Shown one piece after another: positions 33,318-41,781 of a DNA stretch of 64,000 bases. Origin of the DNA: Oscillospiraceae bacterium (lineage in GTDB: Bacteria; Bacillota; Clostridia; Oscillospirales; Oscillospiraceae); assembly GCA_017508045.1 (NCBI GenBank), contig JAFVZT010000002.1, positions 56,104 to 120,103 of the forward strand, written 5' to 3'. Below the pieces are notes generated by a model. The model worked only from the letters and a program-made list of their open reading frames with translations. It was not told where the DNA came from and searched no databases. The stretch's first letter is position 1. Every line of letters begins with the position of its first letter. A program made the translations under genes and the position numbers.

Positions 33318-33345
33318 AAAAACCTCCCCTGTTGGGGAGGTTTTT
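33318..33345. terminator. Bidirectional terminator
   Basis: AAAAACCTCCCC-TGTT-GGGGAGGTTTTT between convergent genes; ends the dlt-like operon on the minus strand and backs up the uxuA operon terminator. Confidence 0.85.
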
Positions 33346-33350
33346 ATCAC

Positions 33351-33860
33351 TTATTCCACAACGATAGCGTACTGAATGGAGCTGACTGCGTCCTTGTCCA
33401 GAATAATGGTCAGTGTTCCGCCGCCGTCTTTTAATACCCAGGCGTTTGAGCCGTTGAAGCCTTCATTGCCGTAGGCCTTTGTCACAGCTTCCTTTGTTGC
33501 GCCGATGGAAATGCCTTTTTCCGTAGCTACGCTGTCGTCTTTAAAATACCAGCCGTAGACATAGTCCTTTCCATCCTTGGGATAGGTTTCCAGATAAAAA
33601 CTGCCGTAATAGTAGCTCTTATCCAGTCCGTCAAAGGCGCAGCTTGCCGATTCGGTATAGCTGATTGGATCGCCCAACGCTTTAATAATCGGCTCTGCCG
33701 GTGCGTGTAAGGTAATTTTCGTTTCCTTATAGGTAAAATTGTAGGAAGACACCTGGCTCTGGTTGTTGCTGTTGTCTCCGCCGGTGGCAGGGTTGCCCTG
33801 GCAGCCCGCAAAAAGGAGCATCAGGCAGGCAAGTACTGTAATAAAAATGCGTTTTTTCAT
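33351..33860 (-). CDS. Lipoprotein, last gene of the dlt-like operon
   Basis: 169 residues. Signal peptide with lipobox LLFAGCQG (Cys about 19), a short Asn/Ser/Gly linker, then a beta-rich domain of about 140 residues (AKEAVTKAYGNEGFNGSNAW). Function unknown; the domain faintly recalls small secreted sensor or inhibitor folds. Start at 33860 has AGGAGAAGC upstream; a longer in-frame reading lies inside the preceding gene. It starts eight bases after the SGNH-like gene, so it is part of the same transcript. Confidence 0.78.
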   Translation of the reverse strand: MKKRIFITVLACLMLLFAGCQGNPATGGDNSNNQSQVSSYNFTYKETKITLHAPAEPIIKALGDPISYTESASCAFDGLDKSYYYGSFYLETYPKDGKDYVYGWYFKDDSVATEKGISIGATKEAVTKAYGNEGFNGSNAWVLKDGGGTLTIILDKDAVSSIQYAIVVE

Positions 33861-33868
33861 AGCTTCTC

Positions 33869-34930
33869 CTAATTCTGTTGGGTCTGCAGCGCAGCTTTTC
33901 TGTCGTTGTAGACCTGAGTTTTCTTCGCCCAAAGGGCGCTGATTTGGGTATCTGTCCGCCGGTCTGCGACACCGCATTCCTGAGACAGTATCTTACCAAA
34001 CCAATCCGATGCTTTCTCTGCTCCGTAGACATTTAAATGCAGGCCGGCATCGTAAGTATCCTTTGACCAGTCAATGCCGATTTCCTGCTGATAGTCCAGC
34101 ATATTGATATAGAGCAGTTCATTTTCTTCGGCATACTGAGCAATTTGCTCATCCCACTGCTCCCACCATATCGGTGACAGCGCCGGGGCTTTAATCAGCA
34201 CCAGCTGAGTTCCTTTTTCCTTGCACAGCTGCACCATTTTGTCTAAATAGTACCAGCTGTTTTCACCGAAGCTGTAATCCACCAGAGGACGCTCCACATA
34301 TTCACCGGTAACCGACTTCACACCGGTCTGCATCAGATAGCCGTTATCGGATACCTTGTCCCGATGCAGCCAATAGGTAAAATCATCCTTTGTCAGCTGT
34401 GACCAGCGGTCATGGTAACGCAAAATGGGGAACAGGTAGCTGTACTGCGCCTCCCACTTTTTCTCCTCCTCAGTCATGGATGCCATAATCGCGTTCCATT
34501 TGGAGCTTGACCAGCGCATACCGTCCAGCGTCATGCGGTTATATGCCTCCCGCTGGCTTTGCGCGCCGGTGCTTTTTGGGGTGTCATATTTCATGGACAG
34601 TACATTAAACACCATTACCTTAGGGGTTTCGTAACGAAAGGTTTCCTCCATAAGATAGTAGGACTGCCAAATCAGCTGCTGGGCGCTTCCGCGAATGTAG
34701 GAGGTTATCCCGTATTTTTCCCACAGAGTTATGGGGGAAAAGTTCTCATAAACCTCGCAGTCGCCGATAAACACCACGTCATTATTGCCGGCGTTATCAT
34801 AGTATTCCCCAATCAGCGCGCCTTCTTTTGTTTTATCCATATATTTTGGCATCAGCAGCGCCTGCAAAAAATACAGTGCCGCAATACACACCGCCAAGGT
34901 GGATGCCAATAAAATGCGTCGTTTTTTCAC
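33869..34930 (-). CDS. DltD/AlgX-like SGNH-fold extracytoplasmic protein
   Basis: 353 residues. One N-terminal membrane anchor (about 5-25, ILLASTLAVCIAALYFLQAL) and a large outside domain. The nucleophile block reads VVFIGDCEVYENFSP, where related MBOAT-partner proteins have Ser at the third position of the G-S-S/G-D-S motif; here it is Cys. The C-terminal D-x-x-H pair is DAGLHLN. DltD and AlgX/AlgJ proteins complete acyl transfer after the MBOAT enzyme. It follows the MBOAT gene by nine bases. It is only a remote DltD relative and the Ser to Cys change needs a structural alignment to confirm. Confidence 0.8.
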   Translation of the reverse strand: MKKRRILLASTLAVCIAALYFLQALLMPKYMDKTKEGALIGEYYDNAGNNDVVFIGDCEVYENFSPITLWEKYGITSYIRGSAQQLIWQSYYLMEETFRYETPKVMVFNVLSMKYDTPKSTGAQSQREAYNRMTLDGMRWSSSKWNAIMASMTEEEKKWEAQYSYLFPILRYHDRWSQLTKDDFTYWLHRDKVSDNGYLMQTGVKSVTGEYVERPLVDYSFGENSWYYLDKMVQLCKEKGTQLVLIKAPALSPIWWEQWDEQIAQYAEENELLYINMLDYQQEIGIDWSKDTYDAGLHLNVYGAEKASDWFGKILSQECGVADRRTDTQISALWAKKTQVYNDRKAALQTQQN

Positions 34931-34939
34931 GGTATCCTC

Positions 34940-36505
34940 CTAAAACTGGTTGTAAATGAAGTTGCTTGCGTTGTAGCCGATGCCGTAGCTGCCCATGAGC
35001 AAAACCACCAGCAAAAGAACAAACATCAAACTGTAGCGCAGCACCGGCTTGTCCCAAATAGCCTCCCGGAAGCTGCCTTTTTTCTCCTGGAAGAGACTTA
35101 GGGCAAACATTAAGATAATTCCGCAAAGCAAAATGCCATAGTCCAGACCGGTCAGCCCCAGCTTCATCATCGTTCCGTCCCAGAGGATATGAAAATTAAA
35201 GGTACTTAACAAGCTGCCCATCCGGGCGAAATACCCCCCTACATCGGGAAACAAATCCACAATACGAATGAGATTCATCAGCACAAACATCCGCAAAATC
35301 TCAAAGCCGCCGTACCATTTCCGGTTTTTAAGGCCGAAGCGGTTATGGAATTTTTCATACAACGGTGCCAATTCCTCGGATACCACAATGACAAAGCAGT
35401 TCATAAGTCCCCACAAAATAAAGTTGGGGGTTATGCCGTGCCAAACGCCGGTGACAACCCAGGTAGCAACAGATGCTGCATACACAGGCAAACGCTTGCC
35501 GAAATTACCCAGGCGGGTTCTTGCCGCCTTGCTCAGCTTCAGCATAGGCTGGCTGACGGAAATAGGGTAAAAAATGTAGCTTTTCATCCACTCGCCCAAG
35601 GTAATGTGCCACCTGCGCCAGTACTCGGCGATATTCTTTGAGAAAAAGGGGCGGATGAAATTTTCCTCCAGCTTTATGCCCAGAGCCTGAGAAAGTCCCA
35701 GCGCCATATCAATACCGCCGGTAAAGTCCGCATAAATCTGTACCGCATAGAAAACAGTAAGCAGGAAAAAGCCCACTCCGGTAAACTCCGGTGCTTTTAA
35801 CGCCACAACTGCCACAGCGATCCGGTCAGCAATCACAAGTTTTTTGAAAAAGCCCCATAAGAGCCGCTGCAGACCGAAGGACAGCTGCTTTCCGTCAAAG
35901 CTGCGCCCTTCAAACAGTTGGGGCGCCAGGTCAGAAAATTTACTGATGGGGCCTTGGATTAGCTGGGGAAAATAAGACACAAACAGCGCAAATTTAAAAA
36001 AGTTCTTCTGCGCCGGAACGGTTGCCCGATAAACATCTACCACATAACCAACACTTTGGAACATATAAAAGGAAATGCCCAGAGGCAAGCCCAGGGTCAA
36101 AAAGGACAATGTTCCACCCTTTGCCATAGAGCGAAAAGGCTCTGCCAAACAGAATTTGCACACAGCCAGCAAAGAGAAATTCAAAACCAGACACAAAATC
36201 ATCCAAACCCGGTTTTGCCTCTTTATTTTTGCCTTGTAGCTTTTTTTCTCCTCACGGGAGAGTGTTTGCTTGTTTTCCGCCAGGTATGTATCCTGCTTTT
36301 GATAATTGCGCGCCATAACCACAGCTGCACCGTAGGTAGAAACGGTGGTCAGCGCAATAAAGCCCAGATACGCAATGCCTGAGCACAGGTAGAAAACCCA
36401 GCTTGCCGCCAGCAGAAACATCCAGCGGACCTTCTGAGGCAGCAGATAGTACCCGATCAGGACGACTGCCGCAAACAGCAAAAAACTTACGGTTGTAAAC
36501 TGCAT
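34940..36505 (-). CDS. MBOAT family O-acyltransferase (DltB/AlgI-like)
   Basis: 521 residues, about 10-12 transmembrane helices. The family signature EYWRRWHITLGEWMKSYIFYP and the catalytic histidine in VVTGVWHGITPNF are intact. Length and sequence are closer to AlgI/PatA (about 500) than to classical DltB (about 400). Moves an acyl or aminoacyl group from a carrier across the membrane onto a surface polymer. Starts one base after the carrier protein gene, which strongly implies carrier-dependent function. Confidence 0.92.
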   Translation of the reverse strand: MQFTTVSFLLFAAVVLIGYYLLPQKVRWMFLLAASWVFYLCSGIAYLGFIALTTVSTYGAAVVMARNYQKQDTYLAENKQTLSREEKKSYKAKIKRQNRVWMILCLVLNFSLLAVCKFCLAEPFRSMAKGGTLSFLTLGLPLGISFYMFQSVGYVVDVYRATVPAQKNFFKFALFVSYFPQLIQGPISKFSDLAPQLFEGRSFDGKQLSFGLQRLLWGFFKKLVIADRIAVAVVALKAPEFTGVGFFLLTVFYAVQIYADFTGGIDMALGLSQALGIKLEENFIRPFFSKNIAEYWRRWHITLGEWMKSYIFYPISVSQPMLKLSKAARTRLGNFGKRLPVYAASVATWVVTGVWHGITPNFILWGLMNCFVIVVSEELAPLYEKFHNRFGLKNRKWYGGFEILRMFVLMNLIRIVDLFPDVGGYFARMGSLLSTFNFHILWDGTMMKLGLTGLDYGILLCGIILMFALSLFQEKKGSFREAIWDKPVLRYSLMFVLLLVVLLMGSYGIGYNASNFIYNQF

Positions 36506-36506
36506 A

Positions 36507-36734
36507 TTATTCTTCCATCAGTCTTTCCACCAGGGCATACAGTGCCTGGGCGGAATTGAAGTTTTCCGGTGTCAGCTCCACGGCGGGAATTTGGACATCA
36601 AATTCTCCGTCGATTTCTGCCACAATTGTAACAATGTCAAAGGAATCGAGAATTTTATTATCAATCAATCCGGTTTGGGTTTCAAAGTCAACCTCAGGAT
36701 GCAGTTCGCTTAAAATATTCAACAGTGCTTCCAT
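36507..36734 (-). CDS. Acyl/D-amino acyl carrier protein (DltC-like)
   Basis: 75 residues. Small four-helix carrier with the phosphopantetheine serine in ILDSFDIVTIVAEI. The acidic face (EIDGEFDV, AVELTPENF) is typical of carrier proteins. It lies between the adenylating enzyme and the MBOAT gene, as DltC does in dlt operons. DltC usually reads DSMGTV at the serine; DSFDIV is nearer to general carrier proteins, so the loaded acyl group is not certain. Confidence 0.9.
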   Translation of the reverse strand: MEALLNILSELHPEVDFETQTGLIDNKILDSFDIVTIVAEIDGEFDVQIPAVELTPENFNSAQALYALVERLMEE

Positions 36735-36745
36735 ATTTTTCTCCT

Positions 36746-38257
36746 TTATTTTCCTGTATACAGACCCTTAAGCAGATTTCTGTCAATCTTGCCGTTGGGG
36801 GTCAGCGGCAGGCTTTCCAGCTGCTTGGTTACATTGGGAACCATATACCGGGGCAGCTTTTCTTTAATATACCCGGTCAGCTCCGTTACAGACAGGTCGC
36901 CGGTATAATACAGAACGATTTTCTTCTTTTCATTGTCAAAAATGCAGCAGGCGCTGCGCACCTGGGGGTGCATATTGACAATCACCTCAATTTCGCCCAG
37001 TTCGATGCGGTGACCCATATGCTTAATCTGATAGTCCTTCCGCCCAGCAAACTCCAGTTCGCCCCTGTCATTCATCCGCCCCAAATCACCGGTGCGGTAA
37101 ATCAGCTCCGGATAAAGGTTATTCAGGGGGTTTTGCACAAAGGCCTCGGCCGTTTTTTCCGGGTTGCAATAGTAACCCAGTGTCAGCCGCGTGCCACGGA
37201 CGCAGATTTCTCCCTGCTGTCCCACCGGAGGGACTTGGTTGTTTTCGTCCAGCAAAATAATCTGGGTGTTCCGGAACGGGCCGCCAATGGGCAAGGTCTC
37301 CTCCTGGGAAAACTCCCGGTCTACCTCATAGTAACAGCAGATACCCGTGGTTTCCGTAGGTCCGTACAGGTTAATAAACCGGGCGTTGGGCAGAGCCTGC
37401 CGCCACAGGTTAAACTGCTTAATGGGAAATACCTCGCTGGCGAAGGCAATTGTCCGCAGATACTCGGGCTTTACCGTTTCAAATGTGCGGAAGGAGGAAA
37501 TCATAGTCAACGCAGACACTACCCAGCAAAGGGTATTAATTTTATGGGTGTTTAAAAACTCCACCAGCTTAATAGGGAACATAAACAGCTGCTTGGGAAT
37601 TAAAACCGTGGTTGCGCCATACTTAAGAGTGGGAATAACCTCTTTCAAATAGGCATCAAAGTATAGCGGTGTTTGATTGCCGAAAACCGTGGTTTCATCA
37701 AATTTCAGAACATCGCACAAATGCTCCACATAGTCAATAACGCTGCGGTGGCAGGCCATAACACCCTTGGGCACACCGGTAGAACCGGAGGTAAACACAA
37801 TATAAATGGGGTCAATGTCCAGCTGCTGCCGGCGTATTTCTGTCAAAGCTTCGGCATCAGCCTGTGCCTCAGCCAGCTCTTCATACCGAAACACCTTGCC
37901 CCGGTAATTCAGCTCTTGTGCCATAGCCTGAGTGGTTTCGTCGCAAATCAGTGCACCGGGCTCAAGGGTTTTAAAAATCAGCTCAATCCGGTGCCGGGGC
38001 ATTTCGTCATCCAGCGGCACATAGTAGCAGCCGGCATAGATTGCGCCGAAAAACGCCGCCAGGGTGGTGGGGTGTTTCCGCATAAAGACCACCACCGGCT
38101 GCTTGTAGAAGCCCTCCCGGTGAAGCCGGGTACCAATACTTTGCGCCTGAGCATAAACCTGAGAAAAGGTTAGAGTTGTTTCTTCGTTGGCAAAAGCCAC
38201 CTTATCCGGACAACGAGCCACGGTTTTTTCCAGATATTCCAAAATATTGGTCTGCAT
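36746..38257 (-). CDS. DltA-like amino acid adenylating enzyme
   Basis: 503 residues, one adenylation domain of the ANL superfamily. Core motifs: YIVFTSGSTGVPKGV (A3), NLYGPTETTG (A5), YRTGDLGRMNDRGELEF (A7/A8), HRIELGEIE, and the lysine in LTPNGKIDRNLL (A10). Length equals DltA, which activates D-alanine as AMP ester and loads it on DltC; the adjacent racemase raises the chance of another D-amino acid. Spaced 11 bases from the carrier gene and 14 from the racemase gene. Confidence 0.9.
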   Translation of the reverse strand: MQTNILEYLEKTVARCPDKVAFANEETTLTFSQVYAQAQSIGTRLHREGFYKQPVVVFMRKHPTTLAAFFGAIYAGCYYVPLDDEMPRHRIELIFKTLEPGALICDETTQAMAQELNYRGKVFRYEELAEAQADAEALTEIRRQQLDIDPIYIVFTSGSTGVPKGVMACHRSVIDYVEHLCDVLKFDETTVFGNQTPLYFDAYLKEVIPTLKYGATTVLIPKQLFMFPIKLVEFLNTHKINTLCWVVSALTMISSFRTFETVKPEYLRTIAFASEVFPIKQFNLWRQALPNARFINLYGPTETTGICCYYEVDREFSQEETLPIGGPFRNTQIILLDENNQVPPVGQQGEICVRGTRLTLGYYCNPEKTAEAFVQNPLNNLYPELIYRTGDLGRMNDRGELEFAGRKDYQIKHMGHRIELGEIEVIVNMHPQVRSACCIFDNEKKKIVLYYTGDLSVTELTGYIKEKLPRYMVPNVTKQLESLPLTPNGKIDRNLLKGLYTGK

Positions 38258-38271
38258 AGGCGTTCCTTTCT

Positions 38272-39003
38272 TTATCGGGTAATCAGACAGCGGTACTCCT
38301 TTTTTAGTGGCTTATCGCACATAAGCACTGCCTGCTGTGCCAGCACTTCCATAGCATCTATAAAACCGGAGCCAATCGCGTAATCGCGCTTTATCAGCGA
38401 CAGCTCCGTACAGCCTAAAATCACGGCTTCCGCCCCTTGGCTGCGCAAATCCTCTGCTGCTGTATAAAAGCGCTCCAGTTCTACAGGCTTGCCGGCCTTT
38501 ACATTTTGAAAAATCAAATGCATTACATCTTTCTGGGCTTGGAGTTTGGGAACAATCGGCTCCAATCCCTGATTAAGCAGCTCCCGGTGGAAAATGCCGG
38601 ATTGTATCGTGCCATCGGTAGCCATAATGCCCACTTTGCGCGCTCCGTTTTCCTGCAAATGCTTCACCGTTTCCCCAACGCCGTTAATAATGGGAGCAGC
38701 GATTCCCGTCTCCAAAGCGTCAAAGAAATAGTGGGCCGTCACGCAGGGAATGGCAATGCAGGATGCGCCCTGTTTTTGAAGAGCCTGTCCAATTCGAAGC
38801 ATCTGGGGCAGTGGGTTTTCCTTGGAATTGTCCAAAATATATTCCGTTCTGTCAGGAATATGCGGCATATTATAGACGATCATCGGCACATGCTGCTGGT
38901 CTACCGTCACATCGGTCATATTGATAATCAATTCCATAAAATGGGCTGTGGCAATAGGCCCAAGGCCGCCAATAACACCGAGTATTTTTCTGTCTGTTTC
39001 CAT
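38272..39003 (-). CDS. Asp/Glu-type amino acid racemase
   Basis: 243 residues. PLP-independent two-cysteine racemase. The first catalytic cysteine is in CIAIPCVTAHYFF and the second in VILGCTELSLI; GVIGGLGPIATAHFMEL is the N-terminal signature of aspartate racemase relatives. The usual Asn after the first Cys (PCNTAH) is Val here, hinting at altered substrate preference. Placement as the second gene of the dlt-like operon suggests it makes the D-amino acid consumed by the adenylating enzyme. Broad-specificity members of this family exist, so the substrate is open. Confidence 0.88.
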   Translation of the reverse strand: METDRKILGVIGGLGPIATAHFMELIINMTDVTVDQQHVPMIVYNMPHIPDRTEYILDNSKENPLPQMLRIGQALQKQGASCIAIPCVTAHYFFDALETGIAAPIINGVGETVKHLQENGARKVGIMATDGTIQSGIFHRELLNQGLEPIVPKLQAQKDVMHLIFQNVKAGKPVELERFYTAAEDLRSQGAEAVILGCTELSLIKRDYAIGSGFIDAMEVLAQQAVLMCDKPLKKEYRCLITR

Positions 39004-39012
39004 GGTATCACC

Positions 39013-40323
39013 TCACGGACGGGCATTGAGAATCGCTTGGTCATCCCAAGGCAGCGTGTTTGCAGGAAGGCTTTGGGTCGGTGTTGCGGGATACAAGGAC
39101 TCATCCCGATTGAAGCAATTGTTCTGCACCTTGGAGAAATTGTTCAATTTCTCATCTGTCACAAGGCACAAGCTCTTGCTCCACACATTGTCCATATGGT
39201 AGTAGCTTTTACCGCCATCGATACTGACCAAAAGCCAGTAGTGATTGGAGTCCTTTGCGTGGTTTTTAACCTTTACTACATCAATGGTTGGAATCCCCAG
39301 ACGCTGAAGCATCAGCTTTTGGATGGCATAGAAATAGAAGCAGTCGCCCTTTTTGGTTTGCAAAAACTCGTAGGCAGTCTGCAACCAGTCATCCCGGTCG
39401 GGGGCAGGGCCGTAGGTCAAATGCACACCCCGACGGGTCCAGACATATACTGCCTCCACCTTTTGCCGGTCGGTCATATCCTCCCGAATAAATTTCGCCA
39501 GGATATCATCCACGGCTTTGTAGATAACCTCAGGCTCCACGTGGTTGGCGCCCTTGGGCCGCACTGTTAATTTTGCGGTAAGGGTTTTCGTATTTCCCGC
39601 GTGATCCGTTGCCCTATAGGTTACGGTATAAACACCTGCTTTGGATAAATCCACCTTGGATGTGTCTATTTCCAATTGGGGGGTTTCGTCCTGGTCATCG
39701 GTAACCACAATTCCCAGCCGGTACGCAACCGATTCACCCAAATAAATTTCCAAATCCTTTACGCCCTGAATAACCGGCGCAGCGGTATCTACAATCACAG
39801 TCACCGGAAGCTTTGTGGTGTTTCCGGCAGCATCGGTCAAAATGACACACACCTTCTGCTTGCCGGCTTTTGTAATATCCGGCACAGTTTCAAACTTAGC
39901 TGTAACCTTTGTTGCGTCCTTCAAATCCGTTACAAAAGTCATGGGATCAGCGCTTTTGGGGTTGATAATCACCGCATCCTCTCTGGCAGTAGGCGCAACT
40001 GTATCCACAATATCCAACCGGGAGGAAAGCACCTTGTCACCTACCTGCAGCTGTACCGGATAAGAGCCGGGGACATCGGTGGCAATTGTATTGAAATCTG
40101 TTAATAAAACTGCCTTTTTTGCGGCTGAAACCTCGCTTTTTGGGAAAAAGTCCGCAGCCTGAGGAAGAGGCTGCCCTGCCTCCCACTTAAGCTGGCTGTA
40201 GCAGGACACCTTGAAAGAATCCACAAGTAAAACTGCGCCTAAGCAAATCGCCAAAGCCAGCACAAACAATACAATCGCCGTGCCGCTGTGCCGGCGTTTT
40301 CTGTTTTTTCTTTTTTGATTCAT
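39013..40323 (-). CDS. Membrane-anchored transglutaminase-like protein with Ig-like domains
   Basis: 436 residues. A basic N-terminus and one transmembrane helix (about 15-35), then three Ig/HYR-like repeats (for example GVKDLEIYLGESVAYRLG and VYTVTYRATDHAGNTK) to about residue 260, and a C-terminal transglutaminase-like domain. The Cys-His-Asp set appears as KKGDCFYFY, KDSNHYWLLV and SYYHMDNVW. Such surface cysteine enzymes can act as peptidases or crosslinkers of wall components. It is the first gene of the seven-gene dlt-like operon, nine bases before the racemase, with its own promoter. Confidence 0.87.
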   Translation of the reverse strand: MNQKRKNRKRRHSGTAIVLFVLALAICLGAVLLVDSFKVSCYSQLKWEAGQPLPQAADFFPKSEVSAAKKAVLLTDFNTIATDVPGSYPVQLQVGDKVLSSRLDIVDTVAPTAREDAVIINPKSADPMTFVTDLKDATKVTAKFETVPDITKAGKQKVCVILTDAAGNTTKLPVTVIVDTAAPVIQGVKDLEIYLGESVAYRLGIVVTDDQDETPQLEIDTSKVDLSKAGVYTVTYRATDHAGNTKTLTAKLTVRPKGANHVEPEVIYKAVDDILAKFIREDMTDRQKVEAVYVWTRRGVHLTYGPAPDRDDWLQTAYEFLQTKKGDCFYFYAIQKLMLQRLGIPTIDVVKVKNHAKDSNHYWLLVSIDGGKSYYHMDNVWSKSLCLVTDEKLNNFSKVQNNCFNRDESLYPATPTQSLPANTLPWDDQAILNARP

Positions 40324-40377
40324 ACAGTCTCTCCGTCAGCTCTGTGTCCAGAGCGAAGCAATAAAAATACATAATAA

Positions 40378-40406
40378 ATTATATCGCGAAATCCACAGAA
40401 AATCAA
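40378..40406 (-). promoter_or_regulatory. Promoter of the dlt-like operon
   Basis: TTGATT, 17 bases, TATAAT on the minus strand, ~45 bases ahead of the first gene. No recognisable operator in the divergent 190-base gap to the SLH protein gene. Confidence 0.65.
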
Positions 40407-40515
40407 GTATATACTGAAAAAGGAAACCTTTCTAAATAACTGGTAATTTTCCTGCATATTTTTTACGGCTCTGGTAAACAATACCTGCGAAGACCAAATA
40501 TAGGAGGTTTCTATT

Positions 40516-41733
40516 ATGTCCCGCACCCGTATTATCTGCCTGGCGACAGCACTTGTATGCATCCTTTCTCTGGGCAGCATTGTTCTGGCAGCAGAGGTAG
40601 ACTGTGATGCTACCTACTGCTTCTCCCCCGCAGATTTCTCCGAAAATGATGAGCTTGCCGGTATCTGTATTACCCAGCTTCCCGACGCAAGCACCGGCAC
40701 TGTCCTTCTGGGCAGTCGGGTCATTCGCGAAGGTGATATTCTCACCGCACATCAGGTATCCCAAATGACCTTTGTTCCGCTGCGTACGGAAACCGATCGG
40801 GATGCTGTGGTTACCTACCTGCCAATCTACGACAATCGGGTAGACACCAGCACAACCATGACGCTTTCCATCCGTGGCAAAGAAGACAAAGCCCCTGTAG
40901 CGCAGGATTTTTCTCTGGAAACCTACAAAAATTTGCCCAATCAAGGTCAGCTGAAGGTCAGTGACCCCGAAGGCGGTGATCTGGTTTACACGCTGGTACG
41001 CAAGCCCAAGCGAGGTGAGGTCACCGTCAATCAGGACGGCACCTTCGTTTATACGCCCAAGAAGAACAAGGTAGGCGTTGATTCCTTCACCTACACCGCC
41101 GCTGACCCGGCAGGAAATGTGTCCCGGGAAGCTACCGTAACAATTCAAATCCTGAAGCCCACAGACGCGCGCCAGTATACCGATACAGCCGGCACATCTT
41201 GCCAGTTTGCAGCAGAGTGGATGCGCAATACCGGTCTGTTTGTGGGTGAAAAAATCGGTGATGCGGATTGCTTCTTCCCGGATAAAGCTGTCAGCCGGGG
41301 TGATTTTTTGATTATGCTGATTAACGCGCTGGACATTCCTGTAACCGATACAAACTACAGTGCAATTCCCGCGGATACCCCCAACTGGCTGAAGCCTTAT
41401 CTGGCAGCGGCTATGCGGTCCGGCTTAACGGCGGGTTTGCCGGATAACAAAACCGGCGGCTTCGGTGCTGAGGAGCTGATCACCGGTGCAGAAGCAGCGG
41501 TGATGCTGCAAAACGCCCTTGACCTGTCGGTTTCGACAAACGCTGTATCTGATGAAGCTCAAAAAAATCTTCCGGCTTGGGCGGCAAGCTCTATTACCGC
41601 TATGGCAGAAAACGGCATCAGCTTAAGCCCAGCGGAGGTCGTTACCCGCGGTCAGCTGGCACAGATGCTCTATCGGGTATCTCAGCTTGCGCCCTCTGCC
41701 CCCGGCATGTCCGTTATCCGGATGCAACAGTAA
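40516..41733 (+). CDS. SLH-domain surface protein with Ig/cadherin-like domain
   Basis: 405 residues. Signal peptide 1-25 (ending VLAAEV). An amino-terminal region of about 90 residues precedes a Big/cadherin-like domain, APVAQDFSLETYKN to VSREATVTIQIL. Three SLH-like repeats fill residues 215-390 (ADCFFPDKAVSRGDFLIMLI, LITGAEAAVMLQNAL, VVTRGQLAQMLYRVS), which bind pyruvylated wall polysaccharide. AGGAGG precedes the ATG. Divergent neighbour of the dlt-like operon: both concern the cell surface, but no link is shown. Confidence 0.86.
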   Translation: MSRTRIICLATALVCILSLGSIVLAAEVDCDATYCFSPADFSENDELAGICITQLPDASTGTVLLGSRVIREGDILTAHQVSQMTFVPLRTETDRDAVVTYLPIYDNRVDTSTTMTLSIRGKEDKAPVAQDFSLETYKNLPNQGQLKVSDPEGGDLVYTLVRKPKRGEVTVNQDGTFVYTPKKNKVGVDSFTYTAADPAGNVSREATVTIQILKPTDARQYTDTAGTSCQFAAEWMRNTGLFVGEKIGDADCFFPDKAVSRGDFLIMLINALDIPVTDTNYSAIPADTPNWLKPYLAAAMRSGLTAGLPDNKTGGFGAEELITGAEAAVMLQNALDLSVSTNAVSDEAQKNLPAWAASSITAMAENGISLSPAEVVTRGQLAQMLYRVSQLAPSAPGMSVIRMQQ

Positions 41734-41742
41734 TATAATAGC

Positions 41743-41778
41743 AAACAGGACCCCCGGTTTTACCGTAGGGTCCTGTTT
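41743..41778. terminator. Terminator between the SLH gene and thiT
   Basis: AAACAGGACCC / GGGTCCTGTTT with an imperfect inner extension, between convergent genes. Confidence 0.7.
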
Positions 41779-41781
41779 CGT

